DNA of 64,000 bases from Leptospiraceae bacterium. GTDB lineage: Bacteria > Spirochaetota > Leptospiria > Leptospirales > Leptospiraceae. The stretch lies in contig JACKPB010000007.1 in NCBI GenBank assembly GCA_024233875.1, positions 124,001-188,000 of the forward strand, read 5' to 3'. Below are positions 36,393-45,419 of this stretch, in pieces. A program made the position numbers and the translations under genes. Under the pieces are notes generated by a model. That model was not told where the DNA came from. It did no database searches and worked only from the letters and a program-made list of their open reading frames with translations. Numbering within the stretch: the first letter of the stretch is position 1; each line of letters starts with the position of its first letter.

Positions 36393-37148
36393 ATGCAATT
36401 AATACTAATCATCGATACTGATTTCAATGATGTGACTACTACTGAATACTTTCTTTCCGGTCTGAGACATCGGGTGATTAGTACTACAAAGGCCAAAAAA
36501 GGTCTGGAATACGCACGTTCCGCTCCGCCTGATCTACTGGTAGTAGGGCTTTCGATGACGGACAAGGAATCGATTGAGAACATAGTCTTCATCAGAAAAG
36601 ACAAGATCACCATAGATGTCCCCATACTCGGTTTGTTTCGAAATGACGATCAGGTTTTCATCGAAAAGATGAAAAAAGTAGGAGTTCAGGAGTTTCTCGT
36701 CAAGCCCATAGAGAAATCAGCTCTCATCGAAAAAGTTTCCAAGATGCTGGAAATCTCCAAAGAAATCAAAAGCAAGACAGTCGAAAGCATCAAAGAGTAC
36801 ATCGTGGTCAGTAAGCTTGAGACCCATACCATGATCACCTTCCACTCAGGTCTCAAAAAGCACGTAATTCCGGAAATCAAAAATGTATTTAAGAAAGATT
36901 TCCTCGAATCCATTCTCAACACAGAGACCTGTCTTGATCTGAGATCACTTCCCGAACTCACAGAGGAAGAAGTTGCGATGCTTGAAAAAATCGTTCTTAT
37001 CTTTGGTAATAAAAAAATCAGCATCCTGGCAGGTAGAAATCTAGGTCCGATTCTTACCCACGCCGACGAGCTGGAAGAGAAAGTGAATCTCTTCATGTCT
37101 CCAGAAGAATTTGAAGAATTCCTGAAAAACTCTCTCAACAAAAAATAA
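36393..37148 (+). CDS. Pseudo-receiver regulator with a STAS-like C-terminal domain (copy 1)
   Basis: Residues 1-125 have the response-regulator fold: LILIIDTDFND with the acidic pair, and EFLVKPIEK with the conserved Lys. At the phospho-acceptor position, however, PDLLVVGLSM has Gly52 in place of Asp, so phosphotransfer is unlikely. Residues about 150-250 (HTMITFHSGLKKHVIP, ETCLDLRSLPELTEEEVAML, KKISILAGRNLGPIL) look STAS-like. A paralogue with the same layout and the same Asp-to-Gly change lies at 53828-54595. It is followed 18 bp later by the MlaC/HpnM-like gene. Confidence 0.65.
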   Translation: MQLILIIDTDFNDVTTTEYFLSGLRHRVISTTKAKKGLEYARSAPPDLLVVGLSMTDKESIENIVFIRKDKITIDVPILGLFRNDDQVFIEKMKKVGVQEFLVKPIEKSALIEKVSKMLEISKEIKSKTVESIKEYIVVSKLETHTMITFHSGLKKHVIPEIKNVFKKDFLESILNTETCLDLRSLPELTEEEVAMLEKIVLIFGNKKISILAGRNLGPILTHADELEEKVNLFMSPEEFEEFLKNSLNKK

Positions 37149-37166
37149 AACTTTAGAGGTGTTCCC

Positions 37167-37694
37167 ATGAAGAAATTTTTGATATTTTTTCTATTCCTAT
37201 TTGTAGTTGAATCTACATTTGCTTCGCCCGCTTCATCGATAAAAGCGATGATTGGTTTCATACGATACAATAAATCCGAGAAGGCTCTGGCTTTCATCGA
37301 TGTAGAAAAATTCAGCGAAAAATTACTTCAATCAGAGTATTCCAAACTAAACGACTCTCAAAAAAAAGAATTTCAGGCCGCCGTTTCCAAGTACATTGTG
37401 AACAAATCATTTCCCGTAGCACAAAAGTATTTTGATAAAGTAGATCTCACATTTGAAAAAGAAACCAAGAAAGGGAAAGAAACTACAGTTCCCGCGTCCC
37501 TTCTCTACAAAGGCAGTCAGAAGATCAAGTTTGCCTGGATCATGGAAGAGAAAAGTGGAAAGTTTCTGGTCACTGATTTTCTCATGGACGGGAAAAGAAT
37601 CTCGGATGTAAACAGAGAACAACAACTCCTCCCCCTACTCAAAAAGGAGGGATTTGAATCTATGGTGAAGAAATTAAACAAAGCATCTGATTGA
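37167..37694 (+). CDS. MlaC/HpnM-like periplasmic lipid-binding protein
   Basis: The 175-residue protein has a signal peptide (MKKFLIFFLFLFVVESTFA) and a soluble domain with FIRYNKSEKALAFIDVEKFS, SDKQKKEFQAAVSKYIV-like helices and KFAWIMEEKSGKFLVTDFLM, the pattern of MlaC/Ttg2D and HpnM. These proteins ferry phospholipids or hopanoids between membranes. The RND gene begins 2 bp after its stop, matching the HpnM-HpnN pairing. The cargo lipid is not determined. Confidence 0.8.
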   Translation: MKKFLIFFLFLFVVESTFASPASSIKAMIGFIRYNKSEKALAFIDVEKFSEKLLQSEYSKLNDSQKKEFQAAVSKYIVNKSFPVAQKYFDKVDLTFEKETKKGKETTVPASLLYKGSQKIKFAWIMEEKSGKFLVTDFLMDGKRISDVNREQQLLPLLKKEGFESMVKKLNKASD

Positions 37695-37696
37695 TA

Positions 37697-40696
37697 ATGA
37701 AAAAATTTGTATCTAAGTTAAGCGAAATTATCCTCAATCGACCTCTGGTTTCAATTTTCATCTTATTGATTTTTGTAGTCCTTTCAACATTTCAAATCGG
37801 AAACATTTCTATAAACAGCAACCAAATCGACCTTCTACCTCCGGAATACCCTGAAGTTCAAAAGACCAAAGATGTGATCGAGATGATCGGTGGAAATGGA
37901 TTCTTCATCATCGCATTGAAGTACAAAGATGAAAAAGGAAGAGAAGAACACATCAAAGAGGCCTTCATTCAGAAAAACAAGGGCAATCTCGAAAAGTTCA
38001 AAGAAGAAATGGAACTCGCAGAGAAAATTCGTTCTGAAAATCCCGAGTACTACAAATCCTTAGAGACCAAACTAAAAAAGACTTCCGATCGGGTCTACAA
38101 ACATCTCGAAAAGGACAAGGACATTCGCTACATTTCCTACCGCTATGATGTGTCCTTTCTTCAGGATCGATTCCCGCTTTTTATCCTGCCCGATGATTTG
38201 AGGGAAGTGCGAAACCGGGTCAACAAACAGCTCGAACGCGAAAAAAATAAACTCAATCCTTTTTTCATGAACCTCGGTGGCGATGAAGAAGAAATCAATT
38301 TTGATGACATCATTCAGAAGTATGCCAAGCTTTCGAAAAGAGATATCTTTGATGAGTATACGATCTCCCAGGACAAGGGAATGCTGATCATGCTTGTGAA
38401 ACCAAACGGTTCCTTCATCGACATAGAATTCACCAGAGCCTTTTCCGCAAAGATCCGAAGTGAAATGGAAAAATTAGAACTCGAGAAAGAAGGGATAAGT
38501 TTCGGATTTACAGGAACCTATCAATTGAACCTCGATGACTATGATAGTCTCGTCCATGCACTCAAACCGATTTCTATTGCTTCCCTGATTGGTATCATCA
38601 TTCTTTTGCTCCTCTTCTTCCGAAAACCCATATTCATTATTATTCTAACGAATTCTCTTTTGGTCGGTGTGATCATCACCTTCGGTATCACAGGAAAATT
38701 CATCGGTCGCCTGAACACGATCACAAGCGTCCTATCCGCTGTTCTCATGGGACTGGGAATCGACTACGGCATCCAATTTCTCTACAGGTTTCGGGAAGAA
38801 TTCACTCTGAGGGATGATTTTCTTTCTTCGGTAAAAGAGACCATCTATCATACAGGGATGGCTTCATTTACTTCCGCTCTCACCACAACCTCTGCTTTTG
38901 TAATACTCATGTTTTCAGAGTTTCGGGGATTTTCCGAGTTCGGACTCATTGCCTGCTATGGGATTTTGATGATTGCTCTGAGTATGTACTTTGTTACCGC
39001 TCTGCAAATCTCTCTCTTCCTGAAATACTTTCCCGAAAAAAAGAAAGTATTCTATTTTGAAGAATCTCAAAAATTAGAACTTGCCTTCGTCCATAAAATA
39101 TTCGACAATCCCGCCAAAGTCTTACTCCTCAGCGGTGCCTTCATCCTTTTCTTTTCCTCCTTTTCTCCGCTTTTAGAATTCAATTACAGCGGGAGAGATT
39201 TACTTTTGGAGAATCAGGAATCCTTACTTCTCTACGATGAGATAGCGGATCGTTTTGATGTCAGCTCCGATCCTCAGGTGATTCTGGTAGATACTTTTGA
39301 AGAAACAGAACGCATAGCGGATTTCTTTACACCCATGCCGGAACATATGGGCGTCATCTTAGATCAGGTGGTCAGTGATTGGAACCTGGTACCGAGCGTT
39401 GAACAACAGAGAGAAAATTTAAACACACTCCGTTTGATGAGAAAGGATCTCGAAGAGCTTTCCCCGGAGATGGTTCCGGATGAATACAAACATCACCTTC
39501 CGACTATGGAAAAATACTTGAATGTCAAAGAATTTACTTATGAAGAAATTCCTATGCTATTCAAGAGATCTTTTCGGGAGATTCCGGGTAGTAAGAAAAA
39601 AGGATTCATGCTCTTTGTCTATCCCAAGATCGCCCTCTGGCATGGAAAAGACCTTATGCTTTTCTATGAAAAAGCCGGGAATTTTAAGTATCCGATTGTA
39701 AGCTGGAGAACCATAAATATACTTTTGAATTCTGAAAAAATAGATTACAATCGGGAACACGGAAAGTATCGGGTGGGTGAATTTTCCGAAGAAGAAGAAA
39801 AAATAATATTAGAAAAATCCAATGGACTTTCCTATGAGGACATGCTGGACTTAGGAATTCTCCCGGGAACAGCCGAGTTTATCATAAAAAATCGTAGATA
39901 CAGTTCCCTTTCCGACCTCAGGAAATTCAAGGGGGAAGCGAGTACTGTAGGAAGTGTGATACTCTTTGCTAAACTCGCTCAGATTGTTCAATCGGAAGGA
40001 TACTATGCGATTTTTGCTACCATTTTTGTTGTAACTATCATTTTGATTGTCTTGTATCGAAGCTTTATCGCTTCCATAGCTTCACTCATTCCCCTCCTCC
40101 TCGGAATCCTCGTCATGTTGGGAATCATGGGCATGTCCAATTTGAAGATCAACTTCATGAATATTTTGGTCTTTCCGATTATCATTGGCTATGCAATACA
40201 AAATGGAATCTATATCTACTACCGTTTCCAGGAAGAAAAAGACATAGCGACCACACTTGTCAAAGTAGGTCCCGCGATCACTGCATCCACACTGACTACT
40301 CTGGTGGGTTGGGCTGTATTGCTACTCGCCGAGCATAGAGGACTTCATTCTATAGGAGTTGCGGCTAGCATAGGGATAGCCTCTTCTCTTGTGGTTGCCC
40401 TTACCCTTCTTCCTTCTATTTTGGGTAGGTTTTTCTCTCCTCAGAAGCCACATTCCTCTACAAATCTGGGTTTGAATTATGATATCTCAGATTCTAACCC
40501 AGAGATAGAAATCCAACCTCCCCCTCCCGTTCTGGATGAAACTAAGGTGGAGCCCCTGGAATTTGTAGAGACAGACAGTTTACCCGAAAAACCTGTGAAG
40601 AAAAAAACGACTACCCCAAAAGTTTCCAAAAAGAAGGTAGCCGGCACAACCACGAAGAAGAAGTCGAAAGCACCAACTAAGAAAAAGAAAGCATGA
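37697..40696 (+). CDS. RND/MMPL-family lipid transporter (HpnN-like)
   Basis: This 999-residue inner-membrane transporter has two repeats of one membrane helix, a large periplasmic domain and five further helices (PLVSIFILLIFVVLSTFQIG; block around 290-450; block around 770-900). The start is ATG at 37697, not the TTG 6 bp earlier. The second periplasmic domain (about 705-755) contains LGILPGTAEFIIKNRRYSSL, similar to a helix-hairpin-helix. The cytoplasmic tail is very Lys-rich (PKVSKKKVAGTTTKKKSKAP). Paired with the MlaC-like gene, it probably extracts or passes lipids to the periplasm. It overlaps the quinone reductase gene by 4 bp. Confidence 0.85.
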   Translation: MKKFVSKLSEIILNRPLVSIFILLIFVVLSTFQIGNISINSNQIDLLPPEYPEVQKTKDVIEMIGGNGFFIIALKYKDEKGREEHIKEAFIQKNKGNLEKFKEEMELAEKIRSENPEYYKSLETKLKKTSDRVYKHLEKDKDIRYISYRYDVSFLQDRFPLFILPDDLREVRNRVNKQLEREKNKLNPFFMNLGGDEEEINFDDIIQKYAKLSKRDIFDEYTISQDKGMLIMLVKPNGSFIDIEFTRAFSAKIRSEMEKLELEKEGISFGFTGTYQLNLDDYDSLVHALKPISIASLIGIIILLLLFFRKPIFIIILTNSLLVGVIITFGITGKFIGRLNTITSVLSAVLMGLGIDYGIQFLYRFREEFTLRDDFLSSVKETIYHTGMASFTSALTTTSAFVILMFSEFRGFSEFGLIACYGILMIALSMYFVTALQISLFLKYFPEKKKVFYFEESQKLELAFVHKIFDNPAKVLLLSGAFILFFSSFSPLLEFNYSGRDLLLENQESLLLYDEIADRFDVSSDPQVILVDTFEETERIADFFTPMPEHMGVILDQVVSDWNLVPSVEQQRENLNTLRLMRKDLEELSPEMVPDEYKHHLPTMEKYLNVKEFTYEEIPMLFKRSFREIPGSKKKGFMLFVYPKIALWHGKDLMLFYEKAGNFKYPIVSWRTINILLNSEKIDYNREHGKYRVGEFSEEEEKIILEKSNGLSYEDMLDLGILPGTAEFIIKNRRYSSLSDLRKFKGEASTVGSVILFAKLAQIVQSEGYYAIFATIFVVTIILIVLYRSFIASIASLIPLLLGILVMLGIMGMSNLKINFMNILVFPIIIGYAIQNGIYIYYRFQEEKDIATTLVKVGPAITASTLTTLVGWAVLLLAEHRGLHSIGVAASIGIASSLVVALTLLPSILGRFFSPQKPHSSTNLGLNYDISDSNPEIEIQPPPPVLDETKVEPLEFVETDSLPEKPVKKKTTTPKVSKKKVAGTTTKKKSKAPTKKKKA

Positions 40697-41712
40697 TCCG
40701 AAAAGTTTACAGGATACCTTCTGCGGGAAATACGAATCATCTCAAATTAGTGGAGGAGTCCATCTCCTCTCCCAAGGCTGACGAGGTACAAATTCAAATC
40801 CATGCCATCGGATTGAATTTTGCGGACATCTTTGCTCTAACCGGTCTTTACAGTGCCACCCCAAAGGGAAGTTTCATTCCCGGATTGGAATTTTCAGGAG
40901 AGATCATCGAAGTTGGATCCAATGTAGTTTCCTATCAAAAGGGTGATAAGGTCATGGGGGTCACCCGATTCGGTGCCTATGCCAGTCACATCAATTCTCT
41001 AACCGATTTCATTCACCCCCTTCCACAGGATTGGTCCTATGCCGAAGGATCTGCCTTCATTGCCCAGGCCCTCACAGCGTACTACGCTCTCCTCCCTCTG
41101 GGAAACCTGAAGAAAGAGCAGACTGTCCTCATTCATAGTGCCGCCGGAGGAGTTGGAGTTCAGGCGAATAGGATCGCCAAACACTTCGGAGCCTATACGA
41201 TCGGAAGCATAGGTTCCCCATCCAAAATTCCATTCTTAAAAGAAGAAGGATACGATGCCTGGATAGTTCGATCTCCAAGTTTTTCAAAAGACCTTGAAGC
41301 AAGCTTGAAGGGTAGAGAACTGAATTTGGTCTTAGAGTGTATCGGGGGAAGGATTTTTGAGGAAAGCTACAGGGCTCTCGGTTCGGGAGGAAGAATTGTC
41401 ACCTATGGATCAGCAAATTTTACTCCGACCGGTTCCAATCCTGATTGGCTATCTGTCGCCTGGAACTATCTCTTTCGTCCCAAACTCGACCCTCTTCAGA
41501 TGACAACAGAAAACAAATCCGTCATGGCATTCAATTTGATTTGGATGTGGGATAAGAAAGAAGAACTGAATGCTATGCTGACCGAACTCTTGAACCTGGG
41601 TCTGCCACCTCAAAAGATCGGTAGGATTTTTCCTTTTCAGGAGGCTCATTCGGCTCTTGAATTCTTTCGATCCGGAGCCTCGATAGGAAAAATCGTCCTG
41701 GAACTGAACTAG
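40693..41712 (+). CDS. Zinc-free quinone oxidoreductase-like MDR enzyme
   Basis: This 339-residue NADPH-dependent enzyme of the quinone oxidoreductase/VAT-1 branch lacks zinc-binding Cys. It has HAIGLNFADIFALTGLYSAT, FIPGLEFSGEIIEVGSNV, the nucleotide motif LIHSAAGGVGVQANRIAKHF, and late GKIVLELN. The substrate is unknown; such enzymes reduce quinones or enones. The start overlaps the RND stop (ATGA), and the 3-prime end overlaps the opposing TPR-like gene by 4 bp. Confidence 0.88.
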   Translation: MIRKVYRIPSAGNTNHLKLVEESISSPKADEVQIQIHAIGLNFADIFALTGLYSATPKGSFIPGLEFSGEIIEVGSNVVSYQKGDKVMGVTRFGAYASHINSLTDFIHPLPQDWSYAEGSAFIAQALTAYYALLPLGNLKKEQTVLIHSAAGGVGVQANRIAKHFGAYTIGSIGSPSKIPFLKEEGYDAWIVRSPSFSKDLEASLKGRELNLVLECIGGRIFEESYRALGSGGRIVTYGSANFTPTGSNPDWLSVAWNYLFRPKLDPLQMTTENKSVMAFNLIWMWDKKEELNAMLTELLNLGLPPQKIGRIFPFQEAHSALEFFRSGASIGKIVLELN

Positions 41713-42422
41713 CTTGAGCTTTTGAACTTTCGAATGACTTTCTGGTAAAACTTAAGCCCGGAACCTTTATCAATAGCTTTCTGAAGTCGTTTGATGAATA
41801 CATGTTCATCATCTACAAATTTGATCTGATCCATGTATCGGGTTGCAGTCTCTGCATCTCCTTTGAGAGCAAAGTATCTTCCGATACTGTACAAATAATA
41901 GATCACTTCAAAGATATGAAACACACCCTTCTGGGGGAAAAGTTCGGTATAAGAATATTTATTGTCCAAAAACTTAGGGATTGAGTCCAATTCTCCTTTG
42001 ATGAGAGCTGTTTCTATGAATGCGATTTTTCCGAACATGTAGTCCGGATACTTCTTTCGGAGAGGCTCTGCGACTTCCAATACCTTCTGATCCATATCTT
42101 CCAGATGATAGGCAGTCATGAGATAAGCCTGAAAGATTTGGACATCCGAGTATTCCTCTGCGAGTTCTAAAAGTCTGGGAATATTTCCTTCCGGCTTCTT
42201 TTGAATGTCATAGTAGAGATCTGCTATCTCTGTTCTGAGATCACCCGAGATTTTTCTCTTCGTATTGAGAGCATCCCAATGTATGCTAACAGTAGAAGCA
42301 GGATACACCTGTCTTTTTTCTTCCACAACCGCTGCAGTAGATTGGTTCTCTGCGATTGGATTGTCTAGAGCGGGTTGGGGTCTTTCTACTTTTTTTCTTC
42401 TACTTGATTTTCTTTCTGCCAT
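41709..42422 (-). CDS. TPR-like helical repeat protein
   Basis: About 237 residues: a basic, disordered N-terminus (MAERKSSRRKKVERPQ) and then helix pairs (IPRLLELAEEYSDVQIFQAY, LEVAEPLRKKYPDYMFGKIA, IYYLYSIGRYFALKGDAETA) with TPR-like spacing. The frame is open to 42623, but that upstream stretch looks non-coding or regulatory; the ATG at 42422 is preferred. No enzymatic domain is seen, so it is probably a protein-protein adaptor. Function unknown. Confidence 0.6.
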   Translation of the reverse strand: MAERKSSRRKKVERPQPALDNPIAENQSTAAVVEEKRQVYPASTVSIHWDALNTKRKISGDLRTEIADLYYDIQKKPEGNIPRLLELAEEYSDVQIFQAYLMTAYHLEDMDQKVLEVAEPLRKKYPDYMFGKIAFIETALIKGELDSIPKFLDNKYSYTELFPQKGVFHIFEVIYYLYSIGRYFALKGDAETATRYMDQIKFVDDEHVFIKRLQKAIDKGSGLKFYQKVIRKFKSSS

Positions 42423-42676
42423 ATGATCTGAATTCCATTGTGTTCGATTGTAGGATTGTCTCATCAGTGTTCTGAGGACAGATCTCATTTTTAAAAAAAT
42501 CCAAGCTTTAAAAACAATACCGTTCAGAATCGTAACTAAATCCCAACCGTAAATAAAGACTGGAAAATGTATTCTATTTTTCAAGTACATTTTCGGTTCC
42601 TCAAAATCCACTTTCAGAATCAAATTGAATTTCTTAGTTAGTGGGAAGATACAAATCTCCCGATAGAATAAATAGG

Positions 42677-43120
42677 ATGAATCAAAATGAACTTCTGTAT
42701 CTAATCGCAGGATTTTTAGGTGGTTTTTTTGTTCGTCATTTTTTACATGAGTTCCTCGCCGAAGAAGAACTAATCCTTCCCGAACAAACTCCTGAAGAAA
42801 AAGCTGAGGCAGGACCGATAAAAACCGGGGCTGAGATCGGACTGAAGAAAGTCTTCAACGCCAGTAGACTGGGTGATCCAATCACACCCGATGAAGTGAT
42901 CTTTGACACCAAAGGCATTACCTTCAATGTCCGGGAATTGTTTTCCAATACAGAGAGTTTTGTTCTTTATTCGGATATTTCCGGAGTGGAGATCGTGGAG
43001 TCAATCATGCTGGCGACTATCAAAGTAAAGCCCAAAATACGCGCTGAAATCAAGATTGATAATTTTACAAAGAGTGATGCGAAGCTCATCAAAAAATACA
43101 TTTTGGAAAGACTCCAATAA
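42677..43120 (+). CDS. Small protein with an N-terminal anchor and a PH-like fold
   Basis: This protein of about 147 residues starts MNQNELLYLIAGFLGGFFVR (membrane-inserting), then a linker (PEQTPEEKAEAGPI), then strands and a final helix (FVLYSDISGVEIVESIMLAT, AEIKIDNFTKSDAKLIKKYI) resembling a bacterial PH-like domain. The frame is open to 42641; ATG 42677 gives a clean membrane segment. Divergent from the TPR-like gene. A strong terminator follows. Confidence 0.6.
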   Translation: MNQNELLYLIAGFLGGFFVRHFLHEFLAEEELILPEQTPEEKAEAGPIKTGAEIGLKKVFNASRLGDPITPDEVIFDTKGITFNVRELFSNTESFVLYSDISGVEIVESIMLATIKVKPKIRAEIKIDNFTKSDAKLIKKYILERLQ

Positions 43121-43146
43121 AAAAAGCCGGAGGATTCCGGCCTTTT
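43121..43146. terminator. Bidirectional terminator between convergent genes
   Basis: Hairpin GCCGGA GGAT TCCGGC (43126-43141) with A5 on the left and T4 on the right. It separates the plus-strand gene ending 43120 from yceI (ending 43178 on the minus strand). Confidence 0.8.
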
Positions 43147-43177
43147 GAGAAAAATTTAGTTCAAAACCTGAGTTGAA

Positions 43178-43792
43178 TTAGAGTTTTATGTCCAGTTCAG
43201 CTTTTACGACATCGTTGATGATATCATCTGCTTTTCCTTTGTAAGTAATACCCCAGATCTGTCTATCAAACTCAACTTTTGCTTTTGCAGACTTGGGTGC
43301 ATCCCCTTCATACTCAATTGTAGCTGGAAAACTGATGGATTTTGAAATCCCTTTCATTTCGAGATTACCGGTAATATCAATCTCAGTGTCAGATTTCTTT
43401 TTGACGTCAGTGATTTGAAATGTAACTTCAGGAAACTTGGAAATTTCAAAGAAATCAGTGTCTCTCAGATGACCTTCGAGTTTTTGCTTCATCTCACCAT
43501 CCAAATCTAAGTTGACAATAGTAGACATATCAATCGTAAATTTTCCACCGGTTACATCTTTGCCTTCAACATATACAGTACCTTCTTTGAGTTTTACAGT
43601 ACCATTGTGAGTCATGGACATCTTTGCCCCGTACCAGTTGATGATGCTATCATTGACATTGACAGGAGTTGGAGTTCCCTTGACTTCGACTTTAGTTTCT
43701 TTGGCTTCAGAAGTAGTGTTTGCCGGTTCAGATTTCTTACAGTTGAAAACTGCAAGGGATGCGATGATGAGTAAGTAAGTAATGTTTTTCAT
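43178..43792 (-). CDS. YceI-family lipoprotein
   Basis: This 204-residue lipoprotein (MKNITYLLIIASLAVFNC, lipobox Cys18) has a lipocalin-like YceI domain: INWYGAKMSMTHNGTVKLKE, DLDGEMKQKLEGHLRDTDFF, FPEVTFQITDVKKKSDTEID and a terminal FDRQIWGITYKGKADDIIND. YceI proteins bind isoprenoid-type lipids in the periplasm. The Thr/Glu-rich linker (about 20-42) is typical of surface-lipidated proteins. Confidence 0.9.
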   Translation of the reverse strand: MKNITYLLIIASLAVFNCKKSEPANTTSEAKETKVEVKGTPTPVNVNDSIINWYGAKMSMTHNGTVKLKEGTVYVEGKDVTGGKFTIDMSTIVNLDLDGEMKQKLEGHLRDTDFFEISKFPEVTFQITDVKKKSDTEIDITGNLEMKGISKSISFPATIEYEGDAPKSAKAKVEFDRQIWGITYKGKADDIINDVVKAELDIKL

Positions 43793-43948
43793 TTAAAATC
43801 CTCCAAAACCAAAATTTGGAGACTTTTCATTTTTGTAAATCTTATTTCATATTTAATCATTCGATATTTAATTAATTTTAAGATTGGAGAGATTCACTTC
43901 GGAAATCGACCAGATTTCCTAAAGGCTCACAAAAGAAATCGAATAGGA

Positions 43949-45205
43949 TTACCTCAAAAAACCGGGCAATTGAGTCGGGTCAATGACCAAACTCGCCTGA
44001 ATCAAACCTACCAGACCTCCCAGGAAGGCTCCGAGGAGAATCAATGTCATCTCATCTTCTTTAAAAACTGAATGAAGGATCTCTTCGAATTCTGCCTTGG
44101 AGAGTTGATTGAGACGCTCTTCCACAGTTTCCTCAATACGCAAACTTTTGGATATGTATTCCTGAATCCTATCCGAAACAGAGGGAATCAAAGAAACTAT
44201 TTTCTCCGCGATAGTATTTTTGATCTTCATGGTCTTTTCGGAACCCAGGAAGAGAGGAGCCAGAGGAGCTTTTTCTTTAAGAATCAACTCAACTCCCTTA
44301 TTGGCATTGTCCATAACCAGCTTGATGAGGAGGTCTCCCCCCTTTCCTTTGAAAATGAGCCGAACCAGATTGCCCGTATTCAAAACTTTGTGAGCTACAA
44401 TGTTTGCCAGTTCTTTAGAAACCTCACCCTGTCTTCTGAGAAAGAGCCCCTGATACTTGAAGAGACCAAAATCTTTTTCTTCGAGAGGTCTAAAGATCAT
44501 CTGAAGCGCAATCCAATTGGTAAGATAACCAACAATCACACCCATGATGGGAAATGTCCACCATTGACCCAATAAGGAAAGAAAGACCAACTGAATCAAC
44601 CCGATGACAAAGCCAAAATAAATCCCGGAAATGATGATGAATCTAAATTCAGGTCCACCGCATCTCTTAAATAACTCAATTAGAACGTCTACATTCTTTC
44701 CGCAGAGAGAATCCTTAACGACTTCTTCAAAATCTAAAACAGAATCCAGATCATCTCCGTAGGCACGATAGACTTCTACAATTTGCTTAGGAATTTCCTC
44801 ACGAATCTGTAAGGCTATGGATTTCTTAACAGGCTCGGGAAGGACTTCCCAGAGTCCCGGATTTTCGGATTTGATGATCTCTTCTACAATCTCGGAGGAG
44901 ACCAGGTCGATCAAATCCCGGATCTGATGATTGATGGCTTCGGGTTCTACACGTTTGTACAATTCCCTCGGAGTCATTAATTTTTGGGTAAGAATCTCTG
45001 TAATCATACCGCTCATCTTGACGGCATGATGGGGAATGATCCCCTGCCAACCCAACTTCCAAAAGCCCCAGAATTCCTTGGGCTTAAAAATCATTTCAAC
45101 AGCTACCCAATTGGTCGACCAACCGACAAAAGCACAGGTAATGGGAATGGAAATCTTTTCGATGAGTTTGGGATCATTTTGAAAGAGAGAAATCAGGAAA
45201 TCCAT
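43949..45205 (-). CDS. DUF445 membrane protein
   Basis: The 418-residue protein has an N-terminal membrane segment (SIPITCAFVGWSTNWVAVEM), a duplicated DUF445 motif (WQGIIPHHAVKMSGMITEIL; later YLTNWIALQMIFRPLEEKDF and FKYQGLFLRRQGEVSKELAN), a central hydrophobic pair (about 205-240) and a C-terminal segment (LILLGAFLGGLVGLIQASLV). DUF445 proteins are of unknown function, with membrane/envelope location. Intact and full-length. Confidence 0.9.
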   Translation of the reverse strand: MDFLISLFQNDPKLIEKISIPITCAFVGWSTNWVAVEMIFKPKEFWGFWKLGWQGIIPHHAVKMSGMITEILTQKLMTPRELYKRVEPEAINHQIRDLIDLVSSEIVEEIIKSENPGLWEVLPEPVKKSIALQIREEIPKQIVEVYRAYGDDLDSVLDFEEVVKDSLCGKNVDVLIELFKRCGGPEFRFIIISGIYFGFVIGLIQLVFLSLLGQWWTFPIMGVIVGYLTNWIALQMIFRPLEEKDFGLFKYQGLFLRRQGEVSKELANIVAHKVLNTGNLVRLIFKGKGGDLLIKLVMDNANKGVELILKEKAPLAPLFLGSEKTMKIKNTIAEKIVSLIPSVSDRIQEYISKSLRIEETVEERLNQLSKAEFEEILHSVFKEDEMTLILLGAFLGGLVGLIQASLVIDPTQLPGFLR

Positions 45206-45349
45206 AAGAACTAATTAGATATGAATTGATTTATTAGTCAATCTTTATCAGAACCCGAGAAGAAAGAGAATGCATACCGAAAGCCGTCTTAAGCCTAAAC
45301 TCAGGAATAGAGAGATCTGAATGAGGGTATCATCAAAAAATTTTCAGAG

Positions 45350-45376
45350 TTTTAGTGCAAATCATTTGCACTAAAA
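45350..45376. repeat. AGTGCAAAT palindrome, copy with longest arms
   Basis: Perfect 12-bp arms with a 3-nt loop (TTTTAGTGCAAA, TCA, TTTGCACTAAAA). The same core recurs at 14250-14272 and 49670-49692, each preceded by TTTTCAGA. Here it lies just past the 3-prime end of the SH3 lipoprotein gene (45420-46175), where it may serve as a transcription end or DNA-binding site. Confidence 0.75.
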
Positions 45377-45419
45377 TTATAACTTTTTTCTCAGATACAA
45401 TCAGTTCAATTGGATCAAC

